Shown here piece after piece: positions 5,851-13,754 of a DNA stretch of 18,304 bases; the stretch's first letter is position 1; each line of letters begins with the position of its first letter. The notes below the pieces were generated by a model that was not told where the DNA came from, made no database searches, and saw only the letters and a list, made by a program, of their open reading frames with translations. Source of the DNA: SM23-73-3 sp965369445. Its GTDB lineage: Bacteria > Zixibacteria > MSB-5A5 > SM1-73. The stretch lies in the NCBI GenBank assembly GCA_965369445.1, contig CBDUQU010000055.1, positions 1 to 18,304 of the forward strand, written 5' to 3'. A program made the position numbers and the translations under genes.

Positions 5851-8007
5851 TTACTTGAGCGGACTGAAGCTATTGAGGATCTTCACTTCCCATTTCTCCT
5901 GAGGCTCCAACTGGAGCTTCCAGTTGGGAAATAATACCACACTCTGCTGGACCTTTTCAAATCCTTCCTCCGAGAGCGAGACGGTATGAATGGGGAAACG
6001 CCAGAGTTGAGACTGGCGGTCGAGCTTAAAGTCTATATCCAGCTTAAGATGATCATCTCTTATTCCGAATTCATTGCACCTGGCCGCATTGCCCATCATG
6101 ACCGACTCCTTGGTCTTGACCTCATGATCTTTGACGTAGGAGAAGCTCTTTGCGTCTTCCTGCCACGGAACGGCGAAGCCAAACTCAACCCCGAACCACA
6201 AATTGACCTTGCCCGGGGAGTTGTTTATCAGGGTGTAGGAGATATCCAGGTCCGATCCTCGGGGGGTAAGGGAGATTGTCTTGACCACGGTGATGGGAGC
6301 CTTCTTGTCCCTCATCCAGACGAATCCATCCCGGTATAGGGTGATGTTAAAACCTTTTTTTGCTTTCTCAATTTTACACCGGTAAGGCTGATTGACGAAA
6401 TCACCCTGTTCGGGATATCCGCAGGCGGCGAAATTCTCCAATTTGGTCCCTTCGCCCAGGAAATGGTCGATCAGAGAGCCGCGGCGATACCAATCGTAGG
6501 TCAAGAACTCCTCTAATCCCTCCTCCTTGGTCACGACCAGATCGTGGATGCTGGCGACCGGGCCGTTCCCCTCTTCCTGGCGTTTTTCCTGCGAATCAAG
6601 AAGCCGTTTGTGGTAACCCTCCTCTCGCCTGGTCAGGGTATTCAGAATGTTTGCGCTTTTCGGCTTGAAATCGAGTTCGAATAAGCTTCCGCCGGAGGAA
6701 AGAGAGAAGTAGAGGCCGAAAATCGGGCTGGAGACCACCAGCTCATCCTTGCCGTCCCTGTCAAAATCGAAGATTTGGTGATCCACCCAATTCTTGGCAG
6801 CATGAGTAAGCTCATCTGTTAGCTTCTCTGCTTCGATGAGATTTCTGTAAACCGCGGAACGAAGATGCGGCAGGTACAGGCCGCCGAAGACTCCGTGCCA
6901 GTAGGAACAGTTACATTGCCCCTGCCACAGAAGGTCTCTTGCCTTGCTCAATTTAGTTTTGCTCGTTCCTTTCTTACTCTCGAGTTTTTCGATTCTCCGG
7001 CTAAGCTGGAGCATCTTTTTGTGCATGTTATTCGCCTCGGGATATTTTGCCAGGAAATTTCTCCAGAAGCCGCCTCTGACGAATATGCCGAATCGTTCGT
7101 CCAGATTCTGATCCTTGAGGATACCCTCGAACTCCTCGTACTCCCGGAAGGCCCCCGGAGGCAAAGTCCACTGCATCATCTCGTGATATGAGGCGGTGGG
7201 AAGATAGACTCTTCCTTTGGGAGGAAGTAAGTTCAGGGCATCCCTCAAGTGAATCATCTCTATCCAATCTGAATTGCGCTCGATCTCGTCGAGGAATCTT
7301 TCGATCCATCGATCTTTAAAGCAGTGCTGGTACGTCTTGGGCCAGACCCCGAACTTCTCGCCGTCGTCACCATACAGGATGAGGTTATCCCCATCCTCGG
7401 TGGCAATCTTCTTGAGGTGTTTGACGGTCTCCTCCGGCTCCTTAAACGGGATGGAGTAGCGCAGGAATTTGGACGAGGGGAACAAGGCCAGAGGATGTCC
7501 CTCCTCCTCGGTGATATAGTAACCCAGAAGCTCATCGTCGGAAAGCCCGGAGAACTTGAAGTGAGAATCGTCCACGATGGTGTATTTGACGCCGGCTTGA
7601 GAGATCGATTTGGGAAGATGAGGCTCCCAGATTCGCTCCGCCAGCCACATCCCCTGCGGCTCAGTCTCGAATTGCTCCTTTAAGAAATCCGTCAACTTCT
7701 CAATCTGCCCGATCTTGTCTCTATCCGGTATCACCGCAAGTATGGGCTCATAGAAGCCTCCGGTAAGCATCTCCACCTGGCCTTTTGTGACCAAGGCTCC
7801 CAGCTTCTCGAAGGCCTCGGGATGATGCTTTTTTATCCACTCGAGCAGAATTCCGGAGAAATGCAAGCTTATCTTGAAACGAGGATGTCTCTCCAAGATC
7901 TCCAGGAAAGGGAGATAGCTGTGGGTGAACGCGTGTTCGAACACATGCTCAAAGTTCCCCACCGGCTGATGATTGTGAATGGCGAAAGCGAATTTGATTT
8001 TTTTCAT
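5851..8007 (-). CDS. Glycoside hydrolase family 57 (4-alpha-glucanotransferase / alpha-amylase type)
   Basis: The 718-residue protein has the GH57 motifs: HNHQPVG (residues 11-17), GGFYEP (83-88), WLAERIWEPH with the probable nucleophile E124, and YGDDGEKFG with the acid/base aspartate D214 or D215. These positions agree with those I recall for the Thermococcus litoralis 4-alpha-glucanotransferase (E123, D214). The C-terminal half, including FDFDRDGKDELVVSS and a long beta-rich part, fits the DUF1925/DUF1926 domains of that subfamily. It should act on alpha-1,4-glucans such as glycogen or maltodextrin in the cytoplasm, as no signal peptide is seen. I chose the ATG at 8007 over the one at 8070. 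It has GGAAGG five bases before it, the motif starts at once, and a likely -10 box (8057-8062) lies between the two starts. It is the last gene of the minus-strand block, 339 bases after mlaD. Confidence 0.9.
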   Translation of the reverse strand: MKKIKFAFAIHNHQPVGNFEHVFEHAFTHSYLPFLEILERHPRFKISLHFSGILLEWIKKHHPEAFEKLGALVTKGQVEMLTGGFYEPILAVIPDRDKIGQIEKLTDFLKEQFETEPQGMWLAERIWEPHLPKSISQAGVKYTIVDDSHFKFSGLSDDELLGYYITEEEGHPLALFPSSKFLRYSIPFKEPEETVKHLKKIATEDGDNLILYGDDGEKFGVWPKTYQHCFKDRWIERFLDEIERNSDWIEMIHLRDALNLLPPKGRVYLPTASYHEMMQWTLPPGAFREYEEFEGILKDQNLDERFGIFVRGGFWRNFLAKYPEANNMHKKMLQLSRRIEKLESKKGTSKTKLSKARDLLWQGQCNCSYWHGVFGGLYLPHLRSAVYRNLIEAEKLTDELTHAAKNWVDHQIFDFDRDGKDELVVSSPIFGLYFSLSSGGSLFELDFKPKSANILNTLTRREEGYHKRLLDSQEKRQEEGNGPVASIHDLVVTKEEGLEEFLTYDWYRRGSLIDHFLGEGTKLENFAACGYPEQGDFVNQPYRCKIEKAKKGFNITLYRDGFVWMRDKKAPITVVKTISLTPRGSDLDISYTLINNSPGKVNLWFGVEFGFAVPWQEDAKSFSYVKDHEVKTKESVMMGNAARCNEFGIRDDHLKLDIDFKLDRQSQLWRFPIHTVSLSEEGFEKVQQSVVLFPNWKLQLEPQEKWEVKILNSFSPLK

Positions 8008-8056
8008 GAGACCTTCCGATGATTTATCTTGCGCTTCTGATTTTCCGATTACCAGG

Positions 8057-8065
8057 ATTGTATCA
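8057..8065 (-). promoter_or_regulatory. Possible extended -10 promoter for the GH57 gene
   Basis: On the minus strand TGATACAAT (8065 to 8057) is an extended -10 element (TG-N-TACAAT). There is no good -35 box. Transcription would start near 8050, giving a leader of about 40 bases. It excludes the longer start at 8070. Confidence 0.4.
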
Positions 8066-8126
8066 GGCAAATTTGTCGATTCAGGATCGCACGGCCTCTC
8101 CCGGAATGCTGGTCCAGACGGAATCT

Positions 8127-8207
8127 GGAGTGTCCACCTTCAGGCGGGCCAAAAAAGAGTCGGTCACCTGTCAAGTCGCTGCCGGTCCCGCTGAAGCGGG
8201 ACACTCC
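8127..8207. repeat. REP-like palindromic element in the mlaD-GH57 gap
   Basis: The arm GGAGTGTCCACCTTCAGGCGGG (8127-8148, split here as GGAGTGTCCACC and TTCAGGCGGG) is an imperfect inverted copy of 8187-8207. The right arm also forms its own perfect hairpin, GTCCCGC-TGAA-GCGGGAC (8185-8202). This architecture, two inverted GC-rich palindromes about 80 bases apart in a gap between genes, is like REP/BIME elements. I see no other copy in this window. The rest of the 339-base gap (8008-8346) holds the GH57 promoter candidate and no gene I can support. Confidence 0.5.
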
Positions 8208-8346
8208 GATAGCTACGATTCTGCAATCTGGTTCCGGGGAGATCCGGCAACGGGTTCTCACAGACGAGCTATTGCTTCCTGAACACAAAACCACGCTTGC
8301 CCCCTGCAGGTCCTATCTGCTTCTTTGGAAAGGCCACGAATCTTAG

Positions 8347-9243
8347 TTAAAAGATGCTGAACTTCAGATACCTCTTGGGATGTCTCTTCATATCCAATAT
8401 TAATGAATCGACATTCTGGGCGGTTTTCTTAATCTGGTCATACAGGGTGGTGTCGTTCATAAGCTGCCCTAAAGTTCCCTCTCCGCTTTCGATTTTAAAG
8501 CTCAGCTTCTTCAGGGAGATAGACAGAGAGTCTAAAGAGGTGGTTATGTTGTATAGTTTTTCCGAGGCCGAACTGAAATTATCCACCGTGCTTTGGAGCT
8601 TATCTTTGTTTTCTCCCACCATCTTCCTTAGCTCGGCGGAGGTATACGACAGATCGTTCATGGTCTGACTGAACTTCTTTTGGTTGCGGTCCAGAAGGGC
8701 GTTGGTCTTATCGGTGATCTCTTTCAAATTCTTTATCACCTTGATCAGTGCATCCTGTGAAGACTTGGTCCCCACGATCGCTTCTAAGTTCTCTGCCAGG
8801 CACTTCACCTGAGTGATCATCTCGCCCATCCTTCCCATCACCTCCGGAATGCCGGTGTCGTAATATCCACGAATGGGCTGGGAAAGATCCAGGAGCGTGT
8901 CCGAATAACCGGTCTTAACGGCGATGAATCTCTCTCCCATCAGGCCCACGTTCATCACGGTGAACTCAGCATCCTTCTTCAGCACCACGTCCTGTGTTAA
9001 GTTGAAGGCGACCAGGACGTCCCCCTGGTATAGCTTTATCCTCTCCACCTTTCCTTTGGGCACTCCGGAGACCGAGACCGGATCACCCACCTCCAGCGAG
9101 CCCACGTTGGGAAAGATGACTGCGTATCTATACCGGGTCTGGTTGAACCGGATTCCCTTAACCCAAATGAGTCCCAGGATGAGGATGGCGCATGCTAAAA
9201 GCACCACCATTCCCACCCTCAGTTCCACGCTTTTATTGCTCAC
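8347..9243 (-). CDS. MlaD/MCE-family lipid-transport protein
   Basis: The 298-residue protein has one N-terminal membrane anchor (about 11-29) and an MCE/MlaD domain (about 37-112) with the typical VGSLEVGDPVSVSGVPKGKV turn and GLMGERFIAV strand. A long polar, coiled-coil-like C-terminal part (about 130-290) follows. MCE proteins form hexameric rings bound to an ABC transporter and move lipids between the inner and outer membranes. Translation appears to start at a GTG, with GAAGGA a few bases upstream; a nearby ATG (9256) is out of frame. Usual partners MlaE (permease) and MlaF (ATPase) are not adjacent. It lies 175 bases after the PTS EIIB gene with no terminator I can see, so it may belong to the same transcript. 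Loss of outer-membrane lipid asymmetry control is the likely pathway; its substrate is unknown. Confidence 0.88.
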   Translation of the reverse strand: MSNKSVELRVGMVVLLACAILILGLIWVKGIRFNQTRYRYAVIFPNVGSLEVGDPVSVSGVPKGKVERIKLYQGDVLVAFNLTQDVVLKKDAEFTVMNVGLMGERFIAVKTGYSDTLLDLSQPIRGYYDTGIPEVMGRMGEMITQVKCLAENLEAIVGTKSSQDALIKVIKNLKEITDKTNALLDRNQKKFSQTMNDLSYTSAELRKMVGENKDKLQSTVDNFSSASEKLYNITTSLDSLSISLKKLSFKIESGEGTLGQLMNDTTLYDQIKKTAQNVDSLILDMKRHPKRYLKFSIF

Positions 9244-9418
9244 TTTTGTCCTTCATGTTTTGGAGTTAAAAACAAAAGCTCCCTTCATCTCTTCGGGCTG
9301 CTCTCCGGCAAGGCCCGATTGTGCCTAAGCTGTGAAACAACCGGTGCCCTTCATCCCCTTTTAGAGGATCGATCCCGCTCCACCCTTAGTTTAGGGTTTA
9401 ATCTTCGTATTTTTTCCC

Positions 9419-9907
9419 TTACGGTTTCTGATTCTCAAGCAATGCAGAGAGATCGTGTTTCTCCGCTAAGGGCACGTCCCGGCATTCACATTTCACTCCG
9501 GCCGAAATCATCTTTTTGAAGGCGGATATCTCTTCCTCAGAGAGGAACAGATAGGGCAGAATCTTCTTTCGCCCTGCCTTGGAATGAATCCCACCAACAT
9601 TTACTGAACCGATCTTCACTCCTTTTTGCGTCATCCGCAGGATGTCAAAGGGGGAATCAACTAAGATAAATGTCTTTTTTCCTTCGAATCCATTTTGCAG
9701 TATCCTTTTGGTGGCTTCATCCACCGAAAGGATGGTGGCCTTAATCTCCGGGGGAACGCAAGCCAAATAAAGCTCTCTTTCCCAGGCATTGGAGGCAACC
9801 TGATCGTTGACCAGCACCACCTGGTCGAACTTCAGGCTGTTGCCCCAACCCACCACCACCTGGCCATGGATCAACCGCTCATCCACTCTATATAACAAAA
9901 TCGGCAT
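9419..9907 (-). CDS. PTS subunit IIB, mannose/fructose/sorbose family
   Basis: The 162-residue protein is full length for this family and opens with the active-site loop RVDERLIHGQVVVGW, with phospho-acceptor H14. EIIB normally takes a phosphate from EIIA and passes it to the sugar entering through EIIC/EIID. No EIIC or EIID gene is present here, so transport is unlikely from this locus alone. A regulatory phosphorelay role is more plausible (inference). Its ATG overlaps the TAA of the EIIA gene by one base (TAATG at 9905-9909), so the two are translationally coupled and probably made in equal amounts. Confidence 0.93.
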   Translation of the reverse strand: MPILLYRVDERLIHGQVVVGWGNSLKFDQVVLVNDQVASNAWERELYLACVPPEIKATILSVDEATKRILQNGFEGKKTFILVDSPFDILRMTQKGVKIGSVNVGGIHSKAGRKKILPYLFLSEEEISAFKKMISAGVKCECRDVPLAEKHDLSALLENQKP

Positions 9908-10302
9908 TAAGTTTCGGCTCGTATTCCTTTCTCCCCCTCCTGCTTGATCAGAGGAACCAGTTGGTCGAAGGGAAGGGACGCCCTCTTGCTGAAGAACTCG
10001 ACCAGCATGGGCAGATTTACTCCGGTGATCACGACGCTTTTGCTTCGATAGTCGCCCGCTTTAGCGACGACCTTCCTGGCCGTCTGCCAGCAACTGGTTC
10101 CGAACATGTCTACGAAGATAACCACTCCGTCTAAGTCGGTCGCCTCATTCACATTATTCTTCAAGGCTAAAAACAACTCATCTCTTCCCAGTCCGGAATT
10201 GGATATGACTGAAAGTCCCTCCTGTTTTCCCATTATTCCTTCCACGGTGTCCTTCAGCGCAGAACCGAGATCACCGTGAGTTAAAATTACGCATCTGATC
10301 AT
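9907..10302 (-). CDS. PTS subunit IIA, mannose family
   Basis: The 131-residue protein is a single EIIA-Man domain: MIRCVILTHGDLG with phospho-acceptor H9, then VVIFVDMFGTSCWQTA and VITGVNLPML. The usual DLFGG(S/T)P turn is changed to DMFGTSC, a small departure. EIIA would be phosphorylated on H9 by phospho-HPr and hand the phosphate to EIIB. Neither HPr nor enzyme I is encoded here. I see no clear Shine-Dalgarno sequence before the ATG at 10302. A small AAAGA-CTCA-TCTTT hairpin directly precedes the start, which may limit initiation. It follows hprK by 91 bases and overlaps the EIIB gene by one base. Confidence 0.92.
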   Translation of the reverse strand: MIRCVILTHGDLGSALKDTVEGIMGKQEGLSVISNSGLGRDELFLALKNNVNEATDLDGVVIFVDMFGTSCWQTARKVVAKAGDYRSKSVVITGVNLPMLVEFFSKRASLPFDQLVPLIKQEGEKGIRAET

Positions 10303-10344
10303 AAAGATGAGTCTTTTCGCCCCTGATTTTGACTGGCGCGCGAA

Positions 10345-10356
10345 CGGTCCGGACCG
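10345..10356. other. Perfect 12-base palindrome between hprK and EIIA
   Basis: CGGTCCGGACCG (10345-10356) is a perfect palindrome in the 91-base gap between hprK and the EIIA gene. It could be a dimeric regulator site or a small RNA hairpin; nothing else in the window repeats it. Confidence 0.3.
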
Positions 10357-10393
10357 ACGAAGGACGAGTTGGGCGTGTCGTCTGTGGAAAGAT

Positions 10394-11368
10394 TCACTCG
10401 AAGTCGCTTTCCATGAACTCTCCCACCATCTTTCTTCTGTAAATCTCCTCGGCGTGTCTTTTGGAGAACTCCTTGGCGCTGTCCTCCCCGTAGACCTTCA
10501 GCATGTGATTCATGGCGATGACCTCGGAGATGACGGTGATGTCCTTTCCCGGGGATACCGGTATGGTCACCACCGGAATTTCCACTCCCAGGATGGTGGT
10601 ATACTTGTCCTCCACACCCAGCCTCTCGAACTCCACCTGATCTTCCCAGTGTGCCAGGTTCACCTGAACCTCAATTCTTTTCTGCATGCGGATGGCCCGG
10701 ATGCCGAATAGCTTCTCCATGTTTATGATTCCGATGCCGCGCACCTCCATATGGTGTCCCAGAAGCTCGCTTCCGGTGCCCACGATGACCTGGGGCGCCT
10801 TTCGGATGATCTGGACCACGTCGTCTGCCACCAGACGATGTCCCCTTTCCACCAGGTCAAGAGCGCACTCACTCTTTCCCACGCCGCTTTTGCCGGTGTA
10901 GAGAAGTCCCACCCCGTATACGTCCACCAGTGTTCCGTGGATGGTGGTGTGGGGGGCGAACAGGTTGTCTAAGTATACGCCCAGCCTGTTGATGAACTCC
11001 ACCGTGGAAAGCCGGCTGGAAAAGACAGGCACCCCTTTTTTGCCGGCAACCTCCAGAAACTCGACCGGCGGGGTGAGTCCCTTGGTCACGATCACGCAGG
11101 GCAGATCGAATCTGAAGATATTCTCCACCGCCTTTCTTCGTCCCGATTCATCCCGGGCTGACAGAAAGGACATCTCAGTCTCCCCCAGAACCTGCGTCCG
11201 CTGACCGGCAAACCTGTCTACAAACCCGGCCAGGGCCAAACCCGGGCGATGAATCTCGCTGCCGGGAACCACCCTTTTCAGCCCGTCTTCGCTGGTCAGC
11301 AGGGTGAGCTCCAGGCCCTCCTTTCTTTCCCTATAGATTTTTTCTACCGTTACAATCTCCAAAGACAA
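10394..11368 (-). CDS. hprK: HPr kinase/phosphorylase
   Basis: The 324-residue protein is full length with both domains. The C-terminal kinase domain has Walker A GKSGVGKS (159-166), H144 in the preceding IHGTLVDVYG, the acidic pair D182-D183, and the family signature EVRGIGIINMEKLFG (208-222). HprK phosphorylates and dephosphorylates a serine of HPr in response to ATP and metabolites. In Gram-negatives it lies with rpoN and mannose-type PTS genes and is thought to set the phosphorylation state of a regulatory PTS. No HPr gene is present in the window. The start is uncertain: no ATG is available. TTG at 11368 lies only three bases after AAAGGAG; the TTG two codons later has better spacing. 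The gene follows hpf by 73 bases. Confidence 0.95.
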   Translation of the reverse strand: MSLEIVTVEKIYRERKEGLELTLLTSEDGLKRVVPGSEIHRPGLALAGFVDRFAGQRTQVLGETEMSFLSARDESGRRKAVENIFRFDLPCVIVTKGLTPPVEFLEVAGKKGVPVFSSRLSTVEFINRLGVYLDNLFAPHTTIHGTLVDVYGVGLLYTGKSGVGKSECALDLVERGHRLVADDVVQIIRKAPQVIVGTGSELLGHHMEVRGIGIINMEKLFGIRAIRMQKRIEVQVNLAHWEDQVEFERLGVEDKYTTILGVEIPVVTIPVSPGKDITVISEVIAMNHMLKVYGEDSAKEFSKRHAEEIYRRKMVGEFMESDFE

Positions 11369-11441
11369 ATGCTCCTTTCGCTCTCGGACCGATGGACTTT
11401 CCGTTCCGCCGGACGGCCCGCCTGTTCCCTCCGGTTTAAGC

Positions 11442-11810
11442 TCACGTCTCCTCGAACTCCTCTTCGGGAGAGGCGACTTCTGTGCCTCGCCTCAGGGGCG
11501 AAGCTTTTTGGGCTTTCTTGGCCTTTTTATCCTTGAGCCTCTCCTTATATCGTTTTAGCTGAATCTCCATCTTATCGATCACTCTCTCCACGGAATCGCG
11601 CATGTCAAATGATCTATGTTTGCTGGTCAGAACGGTACCGTAAACTTTCATTTTCAACTCCGCCGTCATCCTCGACTTCTCCATCTCCATGATCAGGTGC
11701 GCGTCGATGATCTGATTGAAGTATCTCTCCAACTTGGCTATCTGTTTTTCCGCAAAGTCTTTCAGGTCGTCGGTTAAGTCGAAATGGCGCGCGGTGGTTC
11801 TGATCTGCAT
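11442..11810 (-). CDS. hpf: Ribosome hibernation promoting factor (short HPF/RaiA type)
   Basis: The 122-residue protein opens MQIRTTARHFDLTDDLKDF and has the HPF beta-alpha-beta-beta-beta-alpha pattern (ERYFNQIIDAHLIMEMEK, then LKMKVYGTVLTSKHRSFDM, DSVERVIDKMEIQLKRYKERLK). It ends with a lysine/alanine and acidic tail. It lacks the long C-terminal dimerisation domain, so it is the short form, which binds the 30S decoding region and holds ribosomes inactive in slow growth. I start it at the ATG at 11810, with AAAGGAG five bases upstream, not at the longer in-frame ATG at 11984, whose extra 58 residues look unlike the family. Hpf beside rpoN is a classic arrangement. Confidence 0.93.
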   Translation of the reverse strand: MQIRTTARHFDLTDDLKDFAEKQIAKLERYFNQIIDAHLIMEMEKSRMTAELKMKVYGTVLTSKHRSFDMRDSVERVIDKMEIQLKRYKERLKDKKAKKAQKASPLRRGTEVASPEEEFEET

Positions 11811-12135
11811 GGTTTCTCCTTTCAGTTTTTTTGTACCCTCGAAAAGTGCGGAGGTTAAAGAAAAAACAAAAGAAGCCTGGCTTTTAGAATTCCGTACGTT
11901 TTGGGCCTCCTTGGGTTTTGAGCATCTTTTGATGGAAGATTTGACAGGGGATGGGGACAATGACATCGGTTTGAGAAAAAGCACACTTTATCTTGAATCT
12001 TTTTAAAAAACTCTCTGAGGGAAGCATCCACCTGATGAAAGTCAGATTCCCTTTCGGACACTGAGGCCCCTTCAGCGGGCTCACCACAAAGACGGATTAA
12101 AAAAAAGAGACCCCATCCCGCTGGAAAGCTGGTTT
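11811..12135 (-). other. Gap between rpoN and hpf with a possible attenuating hairpin
   Basis: The 325 bases hold no gene I can support on either strand. On the minus strand AGGGAA and TTCCCT form a stem around a 23-base loop (about 12023-12057). Seven bases after it comes TTTTTT, and a further T-rich run lies before hpf. This could partly terminate the rpoN transcript, so that hpf might be controlled separately. I see no clear promoter for hpf. Confidence 0.35.
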
Positions 12136-13590
12136 TTAAGTCAGATTGCCAGAGGGGAGGTTCACACCTTCCTGTTCGGAATCCTTGATCTGGGCCTTGA
12201 CTATCCTTTTGCGGAAGCGGGCCGGCAGCACCTTCAACTCCTCTCGATACTTGCTAACCGTTCTTCGGGCGATGTTTATGCCCTGCTTCTTCAGCAACTC
12301 GTAGATCTGTTGATCGGACAGAGGAGCGGAGGGATTCTCCTTTCTGATGAAGTCGGAGATAAACTGCTTTACGTTCCGCTTGGAAAGGTCATCTCCGTTT
12401 TCCCTGGGGACTCCGGTGTTGAAGAAGTATTTGATTTCAAAAATCCCCTGCGGGGTCTGAACGTACTTGCCGTTGGATACCCGGGAAATGGTGGACACGT
12501 CCATCTCGACTCTCTCGGCGATGGCCTCCATGATGAGGGGCTTGAGATGGGAGGGACCGTGTTCAAAGAATTCCTTTTGTTCCTCCACGATCTTCTCCAT
12601 CACCTTGATCATGGTGGAACGCCTCTGATTTATCGCGTTTAGAAGCCAGCGAGCTTTTTCCAGCTTTCCCTCCAGGTAGGTCTTGGTCTCCCCGGAACGG
12701 AGCGACCCTTTCTTCAGGAGCGCCCGGTAGGCGCCACTGATTCTGAGCCGGGGAACGTTCTTGTCATTGTGAAAGACCACGAATTCATCGCCGATCTTCT
12801 CCACCACCAGATCGGGCATCACCGGGGTAGCCGCCCGGCTGAATCTGCCCATGGCCGGTCTGGGACTTAAGGTCTTGATGAAGTCCATGGCGGTCTGAAC
12901 CTCTTCAAAGCTCACCCCCATGGTCCGGGAGAGCTGGGTGAAACTCTTCTTCTCTAAGTTGTTTAGGTGATCCCTCACGATGCGGTAAGCTAAGCTGTCC
13001 TCAAATCCCTTTTCTTTAAGCTGAATCAAAAGGGACTCCCTGAGATCCCGCGCTCCAACACCTGTAGGGTCGAAGGTTTGAATGTGGGAGAGCACCTTTG
13101 AAACCTGCTCGGGAGAGGCGTCCATGGTGCTGGCCATCTCCTCTGCCGAACAGGCAAGATAGCCGTTTTCGTCTATGTTGCCGATGATATACTCTCCGAT
13201 CCCGACTTCCTCTTTGCCCAACCTGCTGAGGTGAAGCTGCTCCATGAGGTGTTCATACAGGGTCTTTTCCCTCACCGGGGTGCGCTCAAGCCTCTCCTCT
13301 TGGGGCTCCCTTTCCCTTCTGGGGCGGAACTCCCCATCGTCCCTCAAGTAGTCTTCCCAGTTGATCTTATCCAGTTGAGGATCGGCCTGATTCTCTTCCC
13401 CCTCCACCGAGGTGTTCGTGGTCTCGTCCGCTTCCTCTGCGGTCTCGGCCTCCTCTAAAAGAGGGTTGGTGGAGAGCTCATGCCTTACCAGTTGCTCCAA
13501 TTTCAGGATGGGCATCTGCAGAAGCTTCAGCGATTGAATAAGCTGCGGAGCCAGTTTCAACTGTAGCTTCATCTGCATTTCCAGCTTCAT
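12136..13590 (-). CDS. rpoN: RNA polymerase sigma-54 factor
   Basis: The 484-residue protein has the full sigma-54 layout. Region I is glutamine/leucine-rich (MKLEMQMKLQLKLAPQLIQS, then LKLLQMPILKLEQL, residues 1-45). An acidic linker (46-110) follows, then the core-binding region (about 110-300), a helix-turn-helix (AERVEMDVSTISRVSNGKY, 358-376) and the RpoN box ARRTVSKYRE (441-450), which reads the -24 element. Sigma-54 gives promoters that need ATP-driven enhancer-binding proteins. It is read from the ATG at 13590, with GAGG about 6 bases upstream. It lies between lptB and hpf as in many Gram-negatives. A matching promoter in this same window is at 4503-4519. Confidence 0.97.
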   Translation of the reverse strand: MKLEMQMKLQLKLAPQLIQSLKLLQMPILKLEQLVRHELSTNPLLEEAETAEEADETTNTSVEGEENQADPQLDKINWEDYLRDDGEFRPRREREPQEERLERTPVREKTLYEHLMEQLHLSRLGKEEVGIGEYIIGNIDENGYLACSAEEMASTMDASPEQVSKVLSHIQTFDPTGVGARDLRESLLIQLKEKGFEDSLAYRIVRDHLNNLEKKSFTQLSRTMGVSFEEVQTAMDFIKTLSPRPAMGRFSRAATPVMPDLVVEKIGDEFVVFHNDKNVPRLRISGAYRALLKKGSLRSGETKTYLEGKLEKARWLLNAINQRRSTMIKVMEKIVEEQKEFFEHGPSHLKPLIMEAIAERVEMDVSTISRVSNGKYVQTPQGIFEIKYFFNTGVPRENGDDLSKRNVKQFISDFIRKENPSAPLSDQQIYELLKKQGINIARRTVSKYREELKVLPARFRKRIVKAQIKDSEQEGVNLPSGNLT

Positions 13591-13692
13591 GATCGCCTCG
13601 CCTGAATTTTCGATTCCTTCACCTACCAGGCCAGAGATGAACCTTCGGCCTGCCTTGTGAATCTGTCCATTCCCTATCGAGCGTCCTTTTTT

Positions 13693-13721
13693 AAAATACG
13701 CACAAACAGCTGCTTGGCCAA
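13693..13721 (-). promoter_or_regulatory. Possible promoter for rpoN
   Basis: In the 164-base gap between lptB and rpoN the minus strand has TTGGCC (13721 to 13716), a 17-base spacer and TATTTT (13698 to 13693). Each box matches 4 of 6 consensus bases. It could give rpoN its own transcript in addition to read-through from lptB. Weak. Confidence 0.3.
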
Positions 13722-13754
13722 GTCTTTTTTAGTTATATCGGGAACAGCACACCT

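Noticed and set aside
8008..8070. A longer start for the GH57 enzyme
   Set aside because: The extra 21 residues lie upstream of the probable -10 box's start of transcription, and the ATG at 8007 has the ribosome site.
9360..9418. ACCCT...AGGGT hairpin after the EIIB gene as a terminator
   Set aside because: The stem has only five pairs and no T run follows on the minus strand.
11811..11984. A longer start for hpf
   Set aside because: The added 58 residues do not look like the family, and a strong ribosome site directly precedes 11810.
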